Source: Limnomonas spitsbergensis (lineage: Eukaryota > Chlorophyta > Chlorophyceae > Chlamydomonadales). From it: 64,000 nucleotides of DNA. The stretch is from assembly GCA_037349105.1 (NCBI GenBank), contig JAYJMM010000080.1, forward strand, positions 496,001-560,000, in the 5' to 3' direction. The number at the start of each line of letters is the position of its first letter. Position 1 is the first letter of the stretch. Made by a program: the position numbers and the translations under genes. Shown here piece by piece: positions 1 through 10,400 of this stretch. The notes below the pieces were generated by a model, which saw only the letters and a list, made by a program, of their open reading frames with translations, did not search any database and was not told the origin of the DNA.

Positions 1-287
1 GGAGGAGAAGGTTCAGGAATCAAACTTTTACCATGTCTCAACCTTCAAAAGGTAAAAGAGCAGAGTGAGATGGGGGATTGTTTAGCAGCCTGCTGCCTGC
101 TGCAGCTGCCCGCTCTCATCTCCTACTCCCATGGCCCAGACCTTTCCCCACTTCCTTCTTTTGAGGGTGAGATCGGCCAAAGGGGTGAGGCTGAGAGGGG
201 GCTGAGGGGGCTACCCAACCCGCAAGAAGAAGAAGCTGTATTGCCTGTACAGCTGTTCCACATTGACCACCTGTATATCACACTCAC

Positions 288-364
288 TTGTACTGCTGCA
301 TCTTGACCTTGAAATCCGCCAGCTGCAGCTTGACCTCAGGCGTGATCACTAGCTCACGCTTGAC
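288..364 (-). CDS. Probable downstream exon of the DEX1-like gene (exon 8?)
   Basis: Read on the minus strand, an acceptor ending TTCAG at 365-369 opens a 77-nt frame that reads VKRELVITPEVKLQLADFKV, then KMQQY, and closes at a GTGAGT donor. It starts in phase 0, which fits the phase-0 end of the preceding DEX1-like exon (1163-1297). The peptide is charged and helix-forming, unlike the surrounding low-complexity intron. I cannot match it to a known part of DEX1, so it could belong to a separate minus-strand gene. The next exon to the left is unclear, since several CAG acceptors lie at 240-275. Between 365 and 950 I see nothing else that looks coding. Confidence 0.4.
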
Positions 365-951
365 CTGAACATTACAACACAAGTTGTGCAGCAGAGGTAG
401 TTTAAGTAAAAAATAGGAGGGAAGCATACGACAGTGCATGAGCCCCCCAAGCCTGTCACCCCTGCTGAGTTAGTTGACGCAGTGCAGCACCTGCCCCACT
501 CTCCAGGATCGAATTCATAGGTCTCACCAGACCCCCTTGAGGGCACAGCCGGGTGGCCACCTTTTGATTCCATGAGAACCCAACATTGGCCGGTGGCCCC
601 AAGCAGCAAGGCCACCCAACCGCGGAATACCCAGCAACAGGCCACGACATAGCTGGGCGGAAGCTGGACGAGTATAAACAAACCTTTGTCCCGAGATGCC
701 AGCCTCATGGCTTACCAACAATTTCATAAGGAGGTGAAGGATAACACCCCTCCCCCCTCTCCTCTCACTCCCACTTTTCTTCTCCTCCTCCTCATCTACT
801 CAAGAAACCAATACCCGCCCCCCCACTACGGAGCCCATACCCCAAACACGAGTAGAGAGGTTGTAGGTGGATACATCCCCAGCGAGATCTGAGATCCCCG
901 CACCCGCACACAGGGGCCTAAACGCTCGGCCCTTGCCCTCCTGCCCCACTG

Positions 952-1198
952 CACCTGGAGGCCTGCCCCTAATTCTTGCCCACCCCCTACCTCTTTGCCC
1001 CTGCCCCCCTGCCCCACCACACCTATTGGTCTGGCCCTAGACTCTTGCCCGCCCCCTACCTCTTTGCCCCTGCCCCCCTGCCCCACCACACCTTGTTGCC
1101 TGCCCCAAAATGATTGCCCGCCCCCTGACTGCCTCCTGCCGCCCTGCCCCCCTCCCACGCACCTGGTTGCCTGACCCTTGATTCTTGCCCGCCCCCTG
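952..1198 (-). repeat. About 70-bp tandem copies of the exon-7 donor junction (DEX1 intron 7)
   Basis: The end of exon 7 plus its donor (minus-strand GGGGGCGGGCAAGA..., ending CAG|GTGCG) lies at 1161-1198. Three degenerate copies follow into the intron at about 1090, 1021 and 952, each keeping the GGGCGGGCAAG core, the GGCAGGC-like core and an AG|GTG junction. The spacing is 69-72 bp. Confidence 0.65.
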
Positions 1199-4100
1199 GC
1201 TGCCCCCTGCTGCCCCTGCCTGCTGGGCAACCCCGCCGCCAGGTGGGCGCTGCTCCTGTCCAGCGCTCCCGCCGCCACTTGCGGCCCCCGCTTGCACCTT
1301 GAGGTAAAGCAAAGCAAAACAAATGGTGAATATAACGGAATGGCAAACATCAGCAAAACAGCTGGAGAAACAAGCGAAGAGGTGAACATGATCAAAACAT
1401 TAAGTATGTTTGAGGGGGCAGCAGTAGAGATGGGCTACCTGTTGGATGCATGCTAGACCCTTGTGAAAAGGCTGACTCCGCTTCCCATTCATCCCCTCCT
1501 TTCCACCGCTGCCCCGGCCTCCTCCTCCTCCCCCTGCACCCCCCCCTCTCCAATACCCTGTTCTGCCTCCTATCCCTGTCCCCCCCTCCTCCTCCTCCCC
1601 CTGCACCCCCCCCCTCTCCAATACCCTCTTCTGCCTCCTATCCCTGTCCCCCCCTCCTCCTCCTCCCCCTGCACCCCCCCCTCTCCAATACCCTCTTCTG
1701 CCTCCTATCCCTGTCCCCCCCTCCTCCTCCTCCCCCTGCACCCCCCCCCTCTCCAATACCCTCTTCTGCCTCCTATCCCTGTCCCCCCCTCCTCCTCCTC
1801 CCCCTGCACCCCTCCCCCTCCAATACCCTCTTCTGCCTCCTATCCCTGTCCCCCCCTCCTCCTCCTCCCCCTGCACCCCCCCCTCTCCAATACCCTCTTC
1901 TGCCTCCTATCCCTGTCCCCCCCTCCTCCTCCTCCCCCTGCACCCCTCCCCCTCCAATACCCTCTTCTGCCTCCTATCCCTGTCCCCCCCTCCTCCTCCT
2001 CCCCCTGCACCCCCCCCTCTCCAATACCCTCTTCTGCCTCCTATCCCTGTCCCCCCCTCCTCCTCCTCCCCCTGCCCCCCTCCCCCTCCAATACCCTCTT
2101 CTGCCTCCTATCCCTGTCCCCCCCTCCTCCTCCTCCCCCTGCACCCCTCCCTCTCCAATACCCTGTTCTGCCTCCTATCCCTGTCCCCCCCTCCTCCTCC
2201 TCCCCCTGCACCCCCCCCCTCTCCAATACCCTGTTCTGCCTCCTATCCCTATCCCTGTCCCCCCCTCCTCCCCCTCCCCCTGCACCCCCCCCTCTCCAAT
2301 ACCCTCTTCTGCCTCCTATCCCTGTCCCCCCCTCCTCCCCCTCCCCCAGCACCCCCCCCTCTCCAATACCCTGTTCTGCCTCCTATCCCTGTCCCCCCCT
2401 CCTCCCCCTCCCCCTGCACCCCTCCCCCTCCCCCTCACCTGGTGATCTCCCCCCATTGCCGCCTTCTCCGCCTCTTTCCCGCCGACCCCAGAGCTCTGCC
2501 CTCGCGTCAGTGTCTGCTTCCCGCCACCGATGCCCCCGCCCGCTCCCCCTGTGCGGCCAGCAGTCGGCCCGTCACCCAGGTCAGGGTGGCTGTGGTCATT
2601 GGCGTCGGGGTCGAGCCCTTTGAACCAAAGCTTGCGGACCTGAGAGGCAGCAGGGAGGGAAATAGGGTGAGGGGAAGACTGGGGGGATGAACGATACTAG
2701 GAATATACCCTGGTAGGGAAAATAAGTGTGAAAGGACGGATGGGAGGACACATCTAGAAAGCACCCATTATTAAAGGGGTCCATCCTCATTGGAAAAAAA
2801 ACACATCCCAAAAAAGTAAGGACTTTTTCCAGGCTTCATCCATGTCAACAGGCACTACAAGACTGTGGGTGTTCAGCTAAGAATGAACTCGTGTTCAGGT
2901 GGATAGGTAGGCACTGCTTAGACCTCTGTATCCGTGGTATCACTTAGAAACAGAAGCAGGTACGGTGTCTATTATATGGTCAGAGGGTCCTTGCCTAGAT
3001 ATTGGAGCCACCTCGGGATGCTTGATGCTTGGCCCTCATGATATTGTGTTATGCAAATATTCATATAGACCCCTATCTGGGTACAAAGATCACCCTCTTC
3101 CTCTTTATTGCTTTAGGGCCCCTTGCTGGTGCCACTCTTGTGTCCTGTGCATGAGCCCTGTCCCCCACTCACCTTGAGCCGGGGCACCGTCAAGCTCGAG
3201 GATATACTCTCCCCCTGCACCAGGGTTTAGGGTTCAGGGTACAGGGTTCAGGGTTCAAGGTCCAGGGTTCAAGGTTGTAAGTCAATGTGCTGATTGTGCT
3301 GGACAGGTATTGTGACGAGGGTTCAGGTGAGCTCTCAACATTTAAGAGAGCGGCGGTGAGGACATCTTAGCTGCATCATCCTAGCAGGCTGAACGTTGGC
3401 CACAAATAAAATTAAAACCTGCTCCCCATGTTCCTTAAGAACAGCACCTCCTCCTCTCTGTTTTATTGCATGGATTCTCAACCCTAAACCCAGTGCCTCC
3501 CATCGTGTTCTTAAGGAACTGCACCTACCCACCCATCCCCAGCTCTGAACCCTTAACCCTGACACAGCCCCTCGTCACATTGCCCGTTCATGACGACATC
3601 TCCCCTCTCCTCTCTCCCCCTAGGTCCCTTAACCCAACACATCACCATTGAGGCCCTAAAGAGCAGCATCCCTCAGTCTCTCCTCGACCCTCAGCCGTAA
3701 CCCTACGTACGGAGTCCGTTAAGAACAGCACCTCTCCGTCACTATTAAGCCTGAAACCTTGGACACAGCGCCCTCACTGCCTTGTCACCATGCCCTTTCA
3801 TAACAGCACCTCACCGTCTCCGTCCCCCTTCTACTCCAGATAAATCCCTTGAAGTCACCTCCGGACTGTATCCCTCAAAGGCAGCACCTCCACACAAGTC
3901 GCCTCAAACAGCATACACAAACAGTCCGGTCAAGCAGCTTGGCCCAACGGTCCGTTCACCGTAAGTATGGCCCAACAATCCGGCGGACTGTATCCTTTAA
4001 CCACCTGGCCTGCTCACCGTATCCCTGAAGAACAGGATCTCCCCGTCATAGGTGGCCAGCAGGACGTCCCGCACACCGTCAAAATCAAAGTCGTACATCA

Positions 4101-6680
4101 GCGGGGAGGCGTGTACCATGGACTTGTGGAACGCGGGCCACCCTACCGCCTGCGCCCCCTCAGCACCCTCCAACACCTGCGGACAGGGCGGGCAAGTGTG
4201 TGTGTGTGTTGTGTTGTGTGTGTGTGGAACACAGTCAAGCCCACTATTCGGGGGTGGCACCCTCAAACACCTACGGGCAAGGGGCATGAAAGTGTGTGTT
4301 TGTGCTGTGTGTGTGGAATGCGGAAAGCCTGCCACCTGAGGGAGGCAGCAGGGTGCGCGGGCGGGGGCGAGCGGGCCGGGCGGGATGTAGAAACAAAATA
4401 GTAACCCAAACCCTACACACTCACTCCTGGGTAGCGCACAAGCGAGGGTCGTCCTGGTCTCCATGTGCTTTCCTCAGATGTGAGACGGATGAACCCCAAA
4501 CCCTCACCCCTTGCCCCTCACCTCCAGGTAGTGCCCCCAGTGCACAGATCATGTCTTATCCCTTCACCCTAGCCCCTCACTTCCAGGTAGTGCCCTCAGT
4601 GCACAGATCATGTCTTATCCCTTCACCCTAGCCCCTCACTTCCAGGTAGTGCCCTCAGTGCACAGATCATGTCTTATCCCTTCACCCTAGCCCCTCACTT
4701 CCAGGTAGTGCCCTCAGTGCACAGATCATGTCTTATCCCTTCACCCTAGCCCCTCACTTCCAGGTAGTGCCCTCAGTGCACAGATCATGTCTTATCCCTT
4801 CACCCTAGCCCCTCACTTCCAGGTAGTGCCCTCAGTGCACAGATCATGTCTTATCCCTTCACCCTAGCCCCTCACCTCCAGGTAGTGCCCTCAGTGCACA
4901 GATCATGTCTTATCCCTTCACCCTAGGCCCTCACTTCCAGGTAGTGCCCTCAGTGCACAGATCATGTCTCATTCCTTCACACTAGCCCCTCACCTCCAGG
5001 TAGTGCACAAAGGAGGGCACGATGATGTCCTTACGGCCATCGCTGTACAGGTCCGTGATGAGAGGCGTCGCATACACTGACGAGCTAGCCTGGGTCATCC
5101 ACTTGACCTGAGGGAAGATTAGGGGGCCAAGGCTAGGGATCAGTGATAAGGTTTCAGGGAGTAGGGTGCAGATATTAGGGTGCAGGCTGTAGGATTCAAT
5201 ATACTGTTGAGCTGGCCTGACCCATGCACTGAACCTATAGGGGAGAAAGAGGGGGTCCGGGGAAACATCATTGAAGGTGTTTGTCATAATCTCAGGCATT
5301 CGGATAGGCCTGCGAGGTAGGCGGGTTCTGTGTTTTGGGTGCATGTCCCCAGGGGTGGCGGGTTCCCACAACCTGTAACACTCCTGGTGAAGGGCAACAT
5401 TGTAACAATCTCGGATTTGTGAAGGAGACATAAACCAGGCTTGCTACTCATAATGGTTCCATAGTGGACTGATAGTTTAACCCACACTTGGGACCGTGCC
5501 ACCCCTAGGAGGTGAATTTACCCTCCACCTGAACTCCACCCTTCACCTGTCTCCATCCTGTCAGATGACTCCTCGCCAGGTAATGTAAGGATCGAAGCCT
5601 GCTGTGAACCCTTGGCCTTTCCTACCTCCATGCTCCCCGCCCCCCCCCCCCTGCGCCTCTACCCCCCAGCTCTACCACCTTCTCCTAGTACAGGACGTTA
5701 CGCATCCAGCCTATGACCTCATCGTTATTATTTATGTCTGACGCCACCTGCCAAAGGGTTCAGGGCTTTCAGGTTACATTCAATCCCACCTACACATTTT
5801 GTGGGCATGTCCCAGTGAGGTTCTAGGTTTGTGGTGTAAAACCCAGAGCCCTAAACCCACTTGTGCGGCAGGTAACTGCACATTCTGTGGGCATGTACCA
5901 TCAGGAGGGTTCAAGCCCCATTCAAGCCCCACACCTTCAACCATAAACCCACACTACATCACGCACCTGCACGTTCTGCGGACATGTCCCAGTGAGGAGC
6001 GCATCCTCATCGGCCCTGCACAGCAACGAATAGCAGCCACATGTTTTCATGCATGGGGATTGCAAACCATGGGTGCGCGCATCGCAGTGCCATGCGTATT
6101 GCGCGACGAGCATGGACTGTCATGCACGGTTAGCATGGAATGCGATGTGAGATTACATTGAGGGGCCATGTGCGATTAGTATGCAGGGGGCATCTAGCAC
6201 TAAATGGAGTAGTGGCATTGCATGCCTGATGCAACACTGGCAAATAAAATATGAATCTAACATGTGTGCATGCATCACTTCTCCGTTCAGACCATGTCCA
6301 CATGCATACACATGCGCAGGGCGAGTGTGAGACAACAAGACGGTGCGCCAGCATGGGCTGGCCATGCAGCCCTCTAACGTCAGCAGCATCTCCCTCAGTG
6401 CAGCAATATCTCGAGGGGTTGGGTCATGGGGATATAAGAGTTGGTTTGACGTGCAGAGCATTAATGCATGGGGACAGATCCCATGAAGGTTGCGTTCGTA
6501 CCCTGCGGACGCCTGCGTTGCGTTGTCAAGCTCTGCATTGTTCTGAAGGAACTTGTTGCCGTCTACGCTAATGTGGCCCTCTTCTGATACCGGCGCGGAG
6601 AGTTGGGCGTGGGCCAGATCTTGAAAAGTGATCGCGAGCAGAAGCGCTGCCACGCTACAGTGGAACGCACGTAAATGCAT
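1163..6680 (-). CDS. DEX1: DEX1-like FG-GAP membrane protein, 5' part (seven exons; 3' end outside window)
   Basis: Exons in transcript order are 6502-6680, 5967-6015, 4994-5107, 4018-4176, 3173-3214, 2439-2639 and 1163-1297; all splice phases agree, giving 293 codons so far. Residues 1-25 form a signal peptide (hydrophobic [10 protein letters not shown], then AHA). The second exon ends in [15 protein letters not shown]. The next two carry FG-GAP/integrin-alpha-like units: [51 protein letters not shown] and [19 protein letters not shown]. Exon 6 begins [20 protein letters not shown]. This order matches plant DEX1 (DEFECTIVE IN EXINE FORMATION 1), a secreted/membrane protein needed for pollen wall patterning. 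Its role in an alga is unknown. Exons 6-7 continue into a Gly/Gln-rich loop, the variable region of the family; exon 7 is the least certain. The start is the only ATG before the signal peptide. The gene lies head-to-tail behind symplekin. Confidence 0.85.
1530..2430 (-). repeat. 67-68-bp CT/GA-rich minisatellite, DEX1 intron 6
   Basis: About 13 copies of a unit containing CAATACCCTCTTCTGCCTCC and runs of CCCCCCTCCTCCTCC on the plus strand. The array starts about 10 bp inside the exon-6 donor. One strand is nearly pure purine, so triplex or slipped structures are likely. The proline/serine-rich plus-strand frames here are a by-product. Confidence 0.9.
3221..3276. repeat. Degenerate telomere-like heptamers (intron 5)
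   Basis: The plus strand reads CAGGGTTTAGGGTTCAGGG and continues as TACAGGG, TTCAGGG, TTCAAGG variants, i.e. the plant/algal telomere heptamer TTTAGGG and one-base variants, just upstream of DEX1 exon 5. Confidence 0.6.
3425..3970 (-). repeat. Decayed copies of the exon-4 donor junction (DEX1 intron 4)
   Basis: The exon-4 end reads on the plus strand CTCACCGTATCCCTGAAGAA, then CAGGATCTCCCCGTC. Versions of this recur through the intron, for example near 3425 (CCTTAAGAACAGCACCTCC), 3711 (CCGTTAAGAACAGCACCTC), 3784 (CCCTTTCATAACAGCACCTC), 3866 (TGTATCCCTCAAAGGCAGCA) and 3941. They are too diverged to code. Confidence 0.55.
4190..4312 (-). repeat. Two-copy acceptor-side repeat with TG tracts (DEX1 intron 3)
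   Basis: The exon-4 acceptor region (plus strand CACCCTCCAACACCTGCGGA followed by a TG tract) is repeated about 90 bp upstream in the intron as CACCCTCAAACACCTACGGG, again followed by a TG tract. Confidence 0.55.
4516..5000 (-). repeat. 59-bp minisatellite of the exon-3 donor junction (DEX1 intron 3)
   Basis: Eight 59-bp copies precede the true exon-3 end (junction at 4993/4994). Each includes the plus-strand string CCTCACYTCCAGGTAGTGC, which is the exon end (CACTACCTGGA) plus the donor. Six of the eight carry CTTCC, reading CTGGAA|GTGAGG on the sense strand; two keep the real CTGGAG|GTGAGG. Confidence 0.95.
5790..5910 (-). repeat. Two extra copies of the exon-2 donor junction (DEX1 intron 2)
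   Basis: The exon-2 end with donor is CACCTGCACGTTCTGCGGAC, then ATGTCCCAGTGAGG, at 5964-5997. Near copies lie at about 5790 (CACCTACACATTTTGTGGGC, then ATGTCCCAGTGAGG) and 5872 (TAACTGCACATTCTGTGGGC, then ATGTACCATCAGGAGG). Confidence 0.8.
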
Positions 6681-7430
6681 GCTGAGGTTAGAATTTTAAA
6701 TTTCGCGCTTCTCCTCGCGCCAGCACCTGCCTCTGCTATTGCTGCGAGCGGGCACACAGCCCATACCGCTCCACGTGCCCTAACTAGTAAATCCCTGAAC
6801 CCCAAGAGTCCTGTCTGGGGTGGCAATACAACACGAGCCGCTGACGCCATCTTAGGGCACAAATAGCGCTTGTCACAGATCAGGGGTGCGCTTGTGAAGT
6901 GCACTCGCTCAGGCACCCCTGCAGGTACCATTTCATGACTCCTGCCCGATGTTTGTGTGCACCATCGGCAACACCAAAGACATGGTCAATTATTGGTTCA
7001 CTAAAACATTACAACTGTATCACATGCACAAATTCAGATCGTCTCATTTGAGTGCCTTTCGCTTGGACTCCAAAGTGTGAGACTGGTCGCCCAACTGTCG
7101 CTAGCCTGCTCCATGTGCATGTGTCCCTCGTACATTTTCATCGGCCAAGCAAAAATATCTTCACAAGGCCCCATTATGCATGGTGAAGGTCAACAACTAG
7201 CCCAGCCCATCATACTTCAAATCCGAATCCAAGCACGGACAAAAGCATCAGCCCTGTGCATCAGCGCCAAAGGAGAACAAGGAGCTCTATCTTTTCGAAA
7301 AGGCTAAAGGGTGGATGTGTAGACGTCGTGACATCAGCGGCCCAGTTCGGCTTCTTGATATGGATGCGAAGCTGCTGCAGCTGCAGCCTCGTCATCGCCC
7401 GCTATCATCACCAATCAGGATAAGATATCG
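6681..7430 (-). other. Symplekin 3' UTR and DEX1 leader/promoter interval
   Basis: This 750-bp gap separates the symplekin stop from the DEX1 start, both on the minus strand. A TGTAA poly(A) signal on the minus strand at 7009-7013 would give symplekin a 3' UTR of about 420 nt and leaves about 330 bp for the DEX1 promoter and leader. I see no convincing open frame in it. Confidence 0.5.
7009..7013 (-). terminator. Putative TGTAA poly(A) signal of symplekin
   Basis: TGTAA on the minus strand, 418 nt beyond the stop codon. TGTAA is the established chlorophyte poly(A) signal. The site is assigned by position only. Confidence 0.45.
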
Positions 7431-10400
7431 CTAGTCGTCGTCTTCATTAAAATCGACTTCGAATTCGTCTTTCGTGTCCTCCGCCGCTAAGACTGTGCTC
7501 CCGACTGCCCCACCCTGATTCAACGGCACAGCCCGCAACTCTGTCCCTGGCTCTGCTATTTCATCAGTCAGCGCAGCTGCTCCTGTAACTGCAGGTAATG
7601 GCACTGCTGCGTCAGACCCCAGGCCGGCCTCTGACGATGCCTCCACAGGGGCAGCAGCAGCAGCATCAGCTGCATGTGCCGCAGCAATCTCGGCTGCTGC
7701 CGCAGCAGTCTCGGCTGCTGCTGCAGCTTCTGCTGCTGCAGCCGCAGCTGAGGCGGCGGCAGCCACCATCTTCTCCTGGCGTGCAATGACAGCATCTAGC
7801 AGCTGCTGAATAGGCGAAAGGACCTGTAGGGTCGGGGAGGGGCACTGAGTCTCGTGAGAAGTTGAGGAGACCGACAGTAGGGCAGCTGCTTTCCCTCGGG
7901 GGTGTGCAGCCAAGTGCATAGAGCAGCTTAAATCCAACTGAGTGACGCAAGAGAAGAAAAGGGATGAGGACATCAAAACTGTGAAATCTTCCATGGATTT
8001 CTGTCCTTCCTGTTCGTGCTGCCTGGCCCTTATGATGGAGGCTTCCAGGTGAATGCATGTCGACATGGGACAAAAACCCATGGCATGCAAGGCTTCGGGT
8101 GAATCTTTTATGAGCCTTAAACCCTGAACACTTTCACCCAAGGCAAGCCCTCCATCCCACCAGAATTCAGCATGAAGCATGCTTTGTCGGAAGACAAAGA
8201 AAGGAAAGGCCTCAGAGGCCCACTCCACCTCCACTTGACCTGCACCCTGCCCTCCACCGCAGCCCCTGCCCCCCTGCACTCCGCGGCCCCCACCTAACCA
8301 ACCGGGCCCCCCCCGGTTCACACATCAGCCCCCACCCCCCAGTGTGCGGCACCTGTCCAACCTGATTCCGTGTCAGCCTTGCCTTTGACGCAACATAAAC
8401 ATTGCTGTGTCAACAAAGCTTCGCATGGCAACTCAAGGCGCAACCTGTAACCTTAATCTAATTCCATTCCATTTCATACTCACACATCACCACATTGGAT
8501 CCTCTGGACAGGTGCTGTAACGCTTTATCAGCTGTCTTCGGTTGTCCTTCAACTGCTTCTCTTCGCAATGTTTTGATGCATTTTCATAAGCCTGGAGATC
8601 CCCCCTCTCACACACACCTGCAATGCGTTCTCCTTGGACATCAGTTGCCCCGGTTATCCTTCAGCCGCTTTCCCGTACCATGAATTGATGCACTTCAAAG
8701 CCCTTCGAGTCCCCCCCCTTCCCCTCTTGCACGCACCTGCACTGTATTCTCCAGGGACGCCGCAAACAAAGCAAGCCTGTATGCACATTGCTCGCTGAGG
8801 TGGGGCGCATTTGATCCCGGCTGTGTAAAGGGGGGTCAATGGGGAGGGGGGAAGGGGGGTGGGGGCAGTTTCAGGGGCATAGTGGGGGACAGCGATGGGA
8901 AGCCTGTATGCACATTGCTCACTGAGGTGGGGCGCGGATTCTCCCGGCTGTTGAAGGGGGCGGCGTGGGAGGGGGAAGGGCAGCTTTCAGGGGGGTAGCA
9001 GGGGACAGTGCTTGCTAGGTGAGGTGGGGCATCGACGATCCCATCAGTGGAAAGGGGGGGGAGACAGGGGCAGCTATCAGGGGGGTCGTGGGTGACAGCA
9101 GGGAGCAGAGGAAGCATTGCTTGGTGAGTTGAGCCGCAGAAGATCCCGGCTGGGCTGGAGCGCAGGAGTCGGGAGCTACCAAGGAGCAGGGGCCAGGAGG
9201 AGCGCCAGAGCGGTCAATATCAAGGGGCGGGGGACAGGCAGCAGCCGAAATCAAGATTTGTTGAGGGAGGGGGCAGCTAATAAGCTCAATTGGGAGGGAG
9301 GGGTGGTTAAGCTACACTACAGCTACACTTCAGCCACATCCCGCTAGATCACCCTACACATTATAATTGCTAGGGAGGCCACGATGGTTGAGCGCAGTTC
9401 ATCTTCACTTCAGCTACATAACGAAAGGGACTGACAAGGTACACCTTCATAATACAATTACTGACGGTGGCCGGGGACAGGCAGCGAGAATGAGTGCATA
9501 GGTACGAGGAAGGCATCTCCCTCCCTACCTTTGGCAAGTGGCAGGGTTTAGGACTTGAGGGTGGACACAAACGTTAGGGTTGAGGGTTCCCTCCTACCAT
9601 GGGTAGCAGGCATGCCTCCAGCACCGGCTTGGGTAGCTGCAGCATGATACTGATTAAGTCGCAATAACTTTTCAGGTTTTGACCCCGAACCTACCACAGG
9701 TAGCAGGCATGCCTCCAGCACCGGCTTGGGTAGCTGCAGCATGATGCCGAAGAAGGCGCGGTCGCTGTTCTCAACCAGCACCAGGAAGCCACGCCATTGA
9801 GCCGCGTCCAGCCAGACCTAGGGAAGGGGAGGAGGTCGGGGCTCAGGGCCTGGGGTCCAAGAATTGGGGGTTTGGGAGTTGGGATTTAAGAGTTGGGAGT
9901 TGGTGGTTAAGGAGTTGGGGGGGTTAGGAGTTGGGGAGGTGGCGCTTGGTAATTAAGGAGTGGGGAGGTTAAGGAGTTGGGGGGGGTTAGGAGTTGAGGT
10001 AGGACCTGTTGCAGCCCATTCAGACATACCTGGGGTTCCAGGGGTCACCTACAGGGCCCCGTCCAGACATTTTGACAGCCATTTTACTGGCTCCCTACAG
10101 GCAATGTGACTGAAGTCACCTCTGAATATCATACCTACGTCGAGGGCTGCCTTTCGGGCAAAACTCTTGATTTCCGACTGGAAACTGGTTTTGATTACCG
10201 TAACAATTTGGAATTATTTTGTGCCCCTCATCCACCGGATATGTTGATTTTAAAGGAAGGCTGTGCATACCGGTACTGATGAAACAAGCAATCTTATGCA
10301 TTATTTTCAGCACGGTTTCTTGTCTCTGACCCCCACCATACCTGCTTTGAGACGAGACGTGACAGCAGGTCCCCGACAAATGTGCGCAGGGTGGGTGCCG

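Noticed and set aside
1450..2623. Two long Pro/Ser-rich plus-strand ORFs (331 and 386 codons)
   Set aside because: They arise from the CT-rich 67-bp minisatellite of DEX1 intron 6; the last part is antisense to DEX1 exon 6.
6153..6501. Continuation of the DEX1 first exon as one 175-codon ORF
   Set aside because: Beyond 6502 the frame loses similarity; splicing GG|GTACGA to the exon at 5967-6015 restores both phase and the [11 protein letters not shown] motif.
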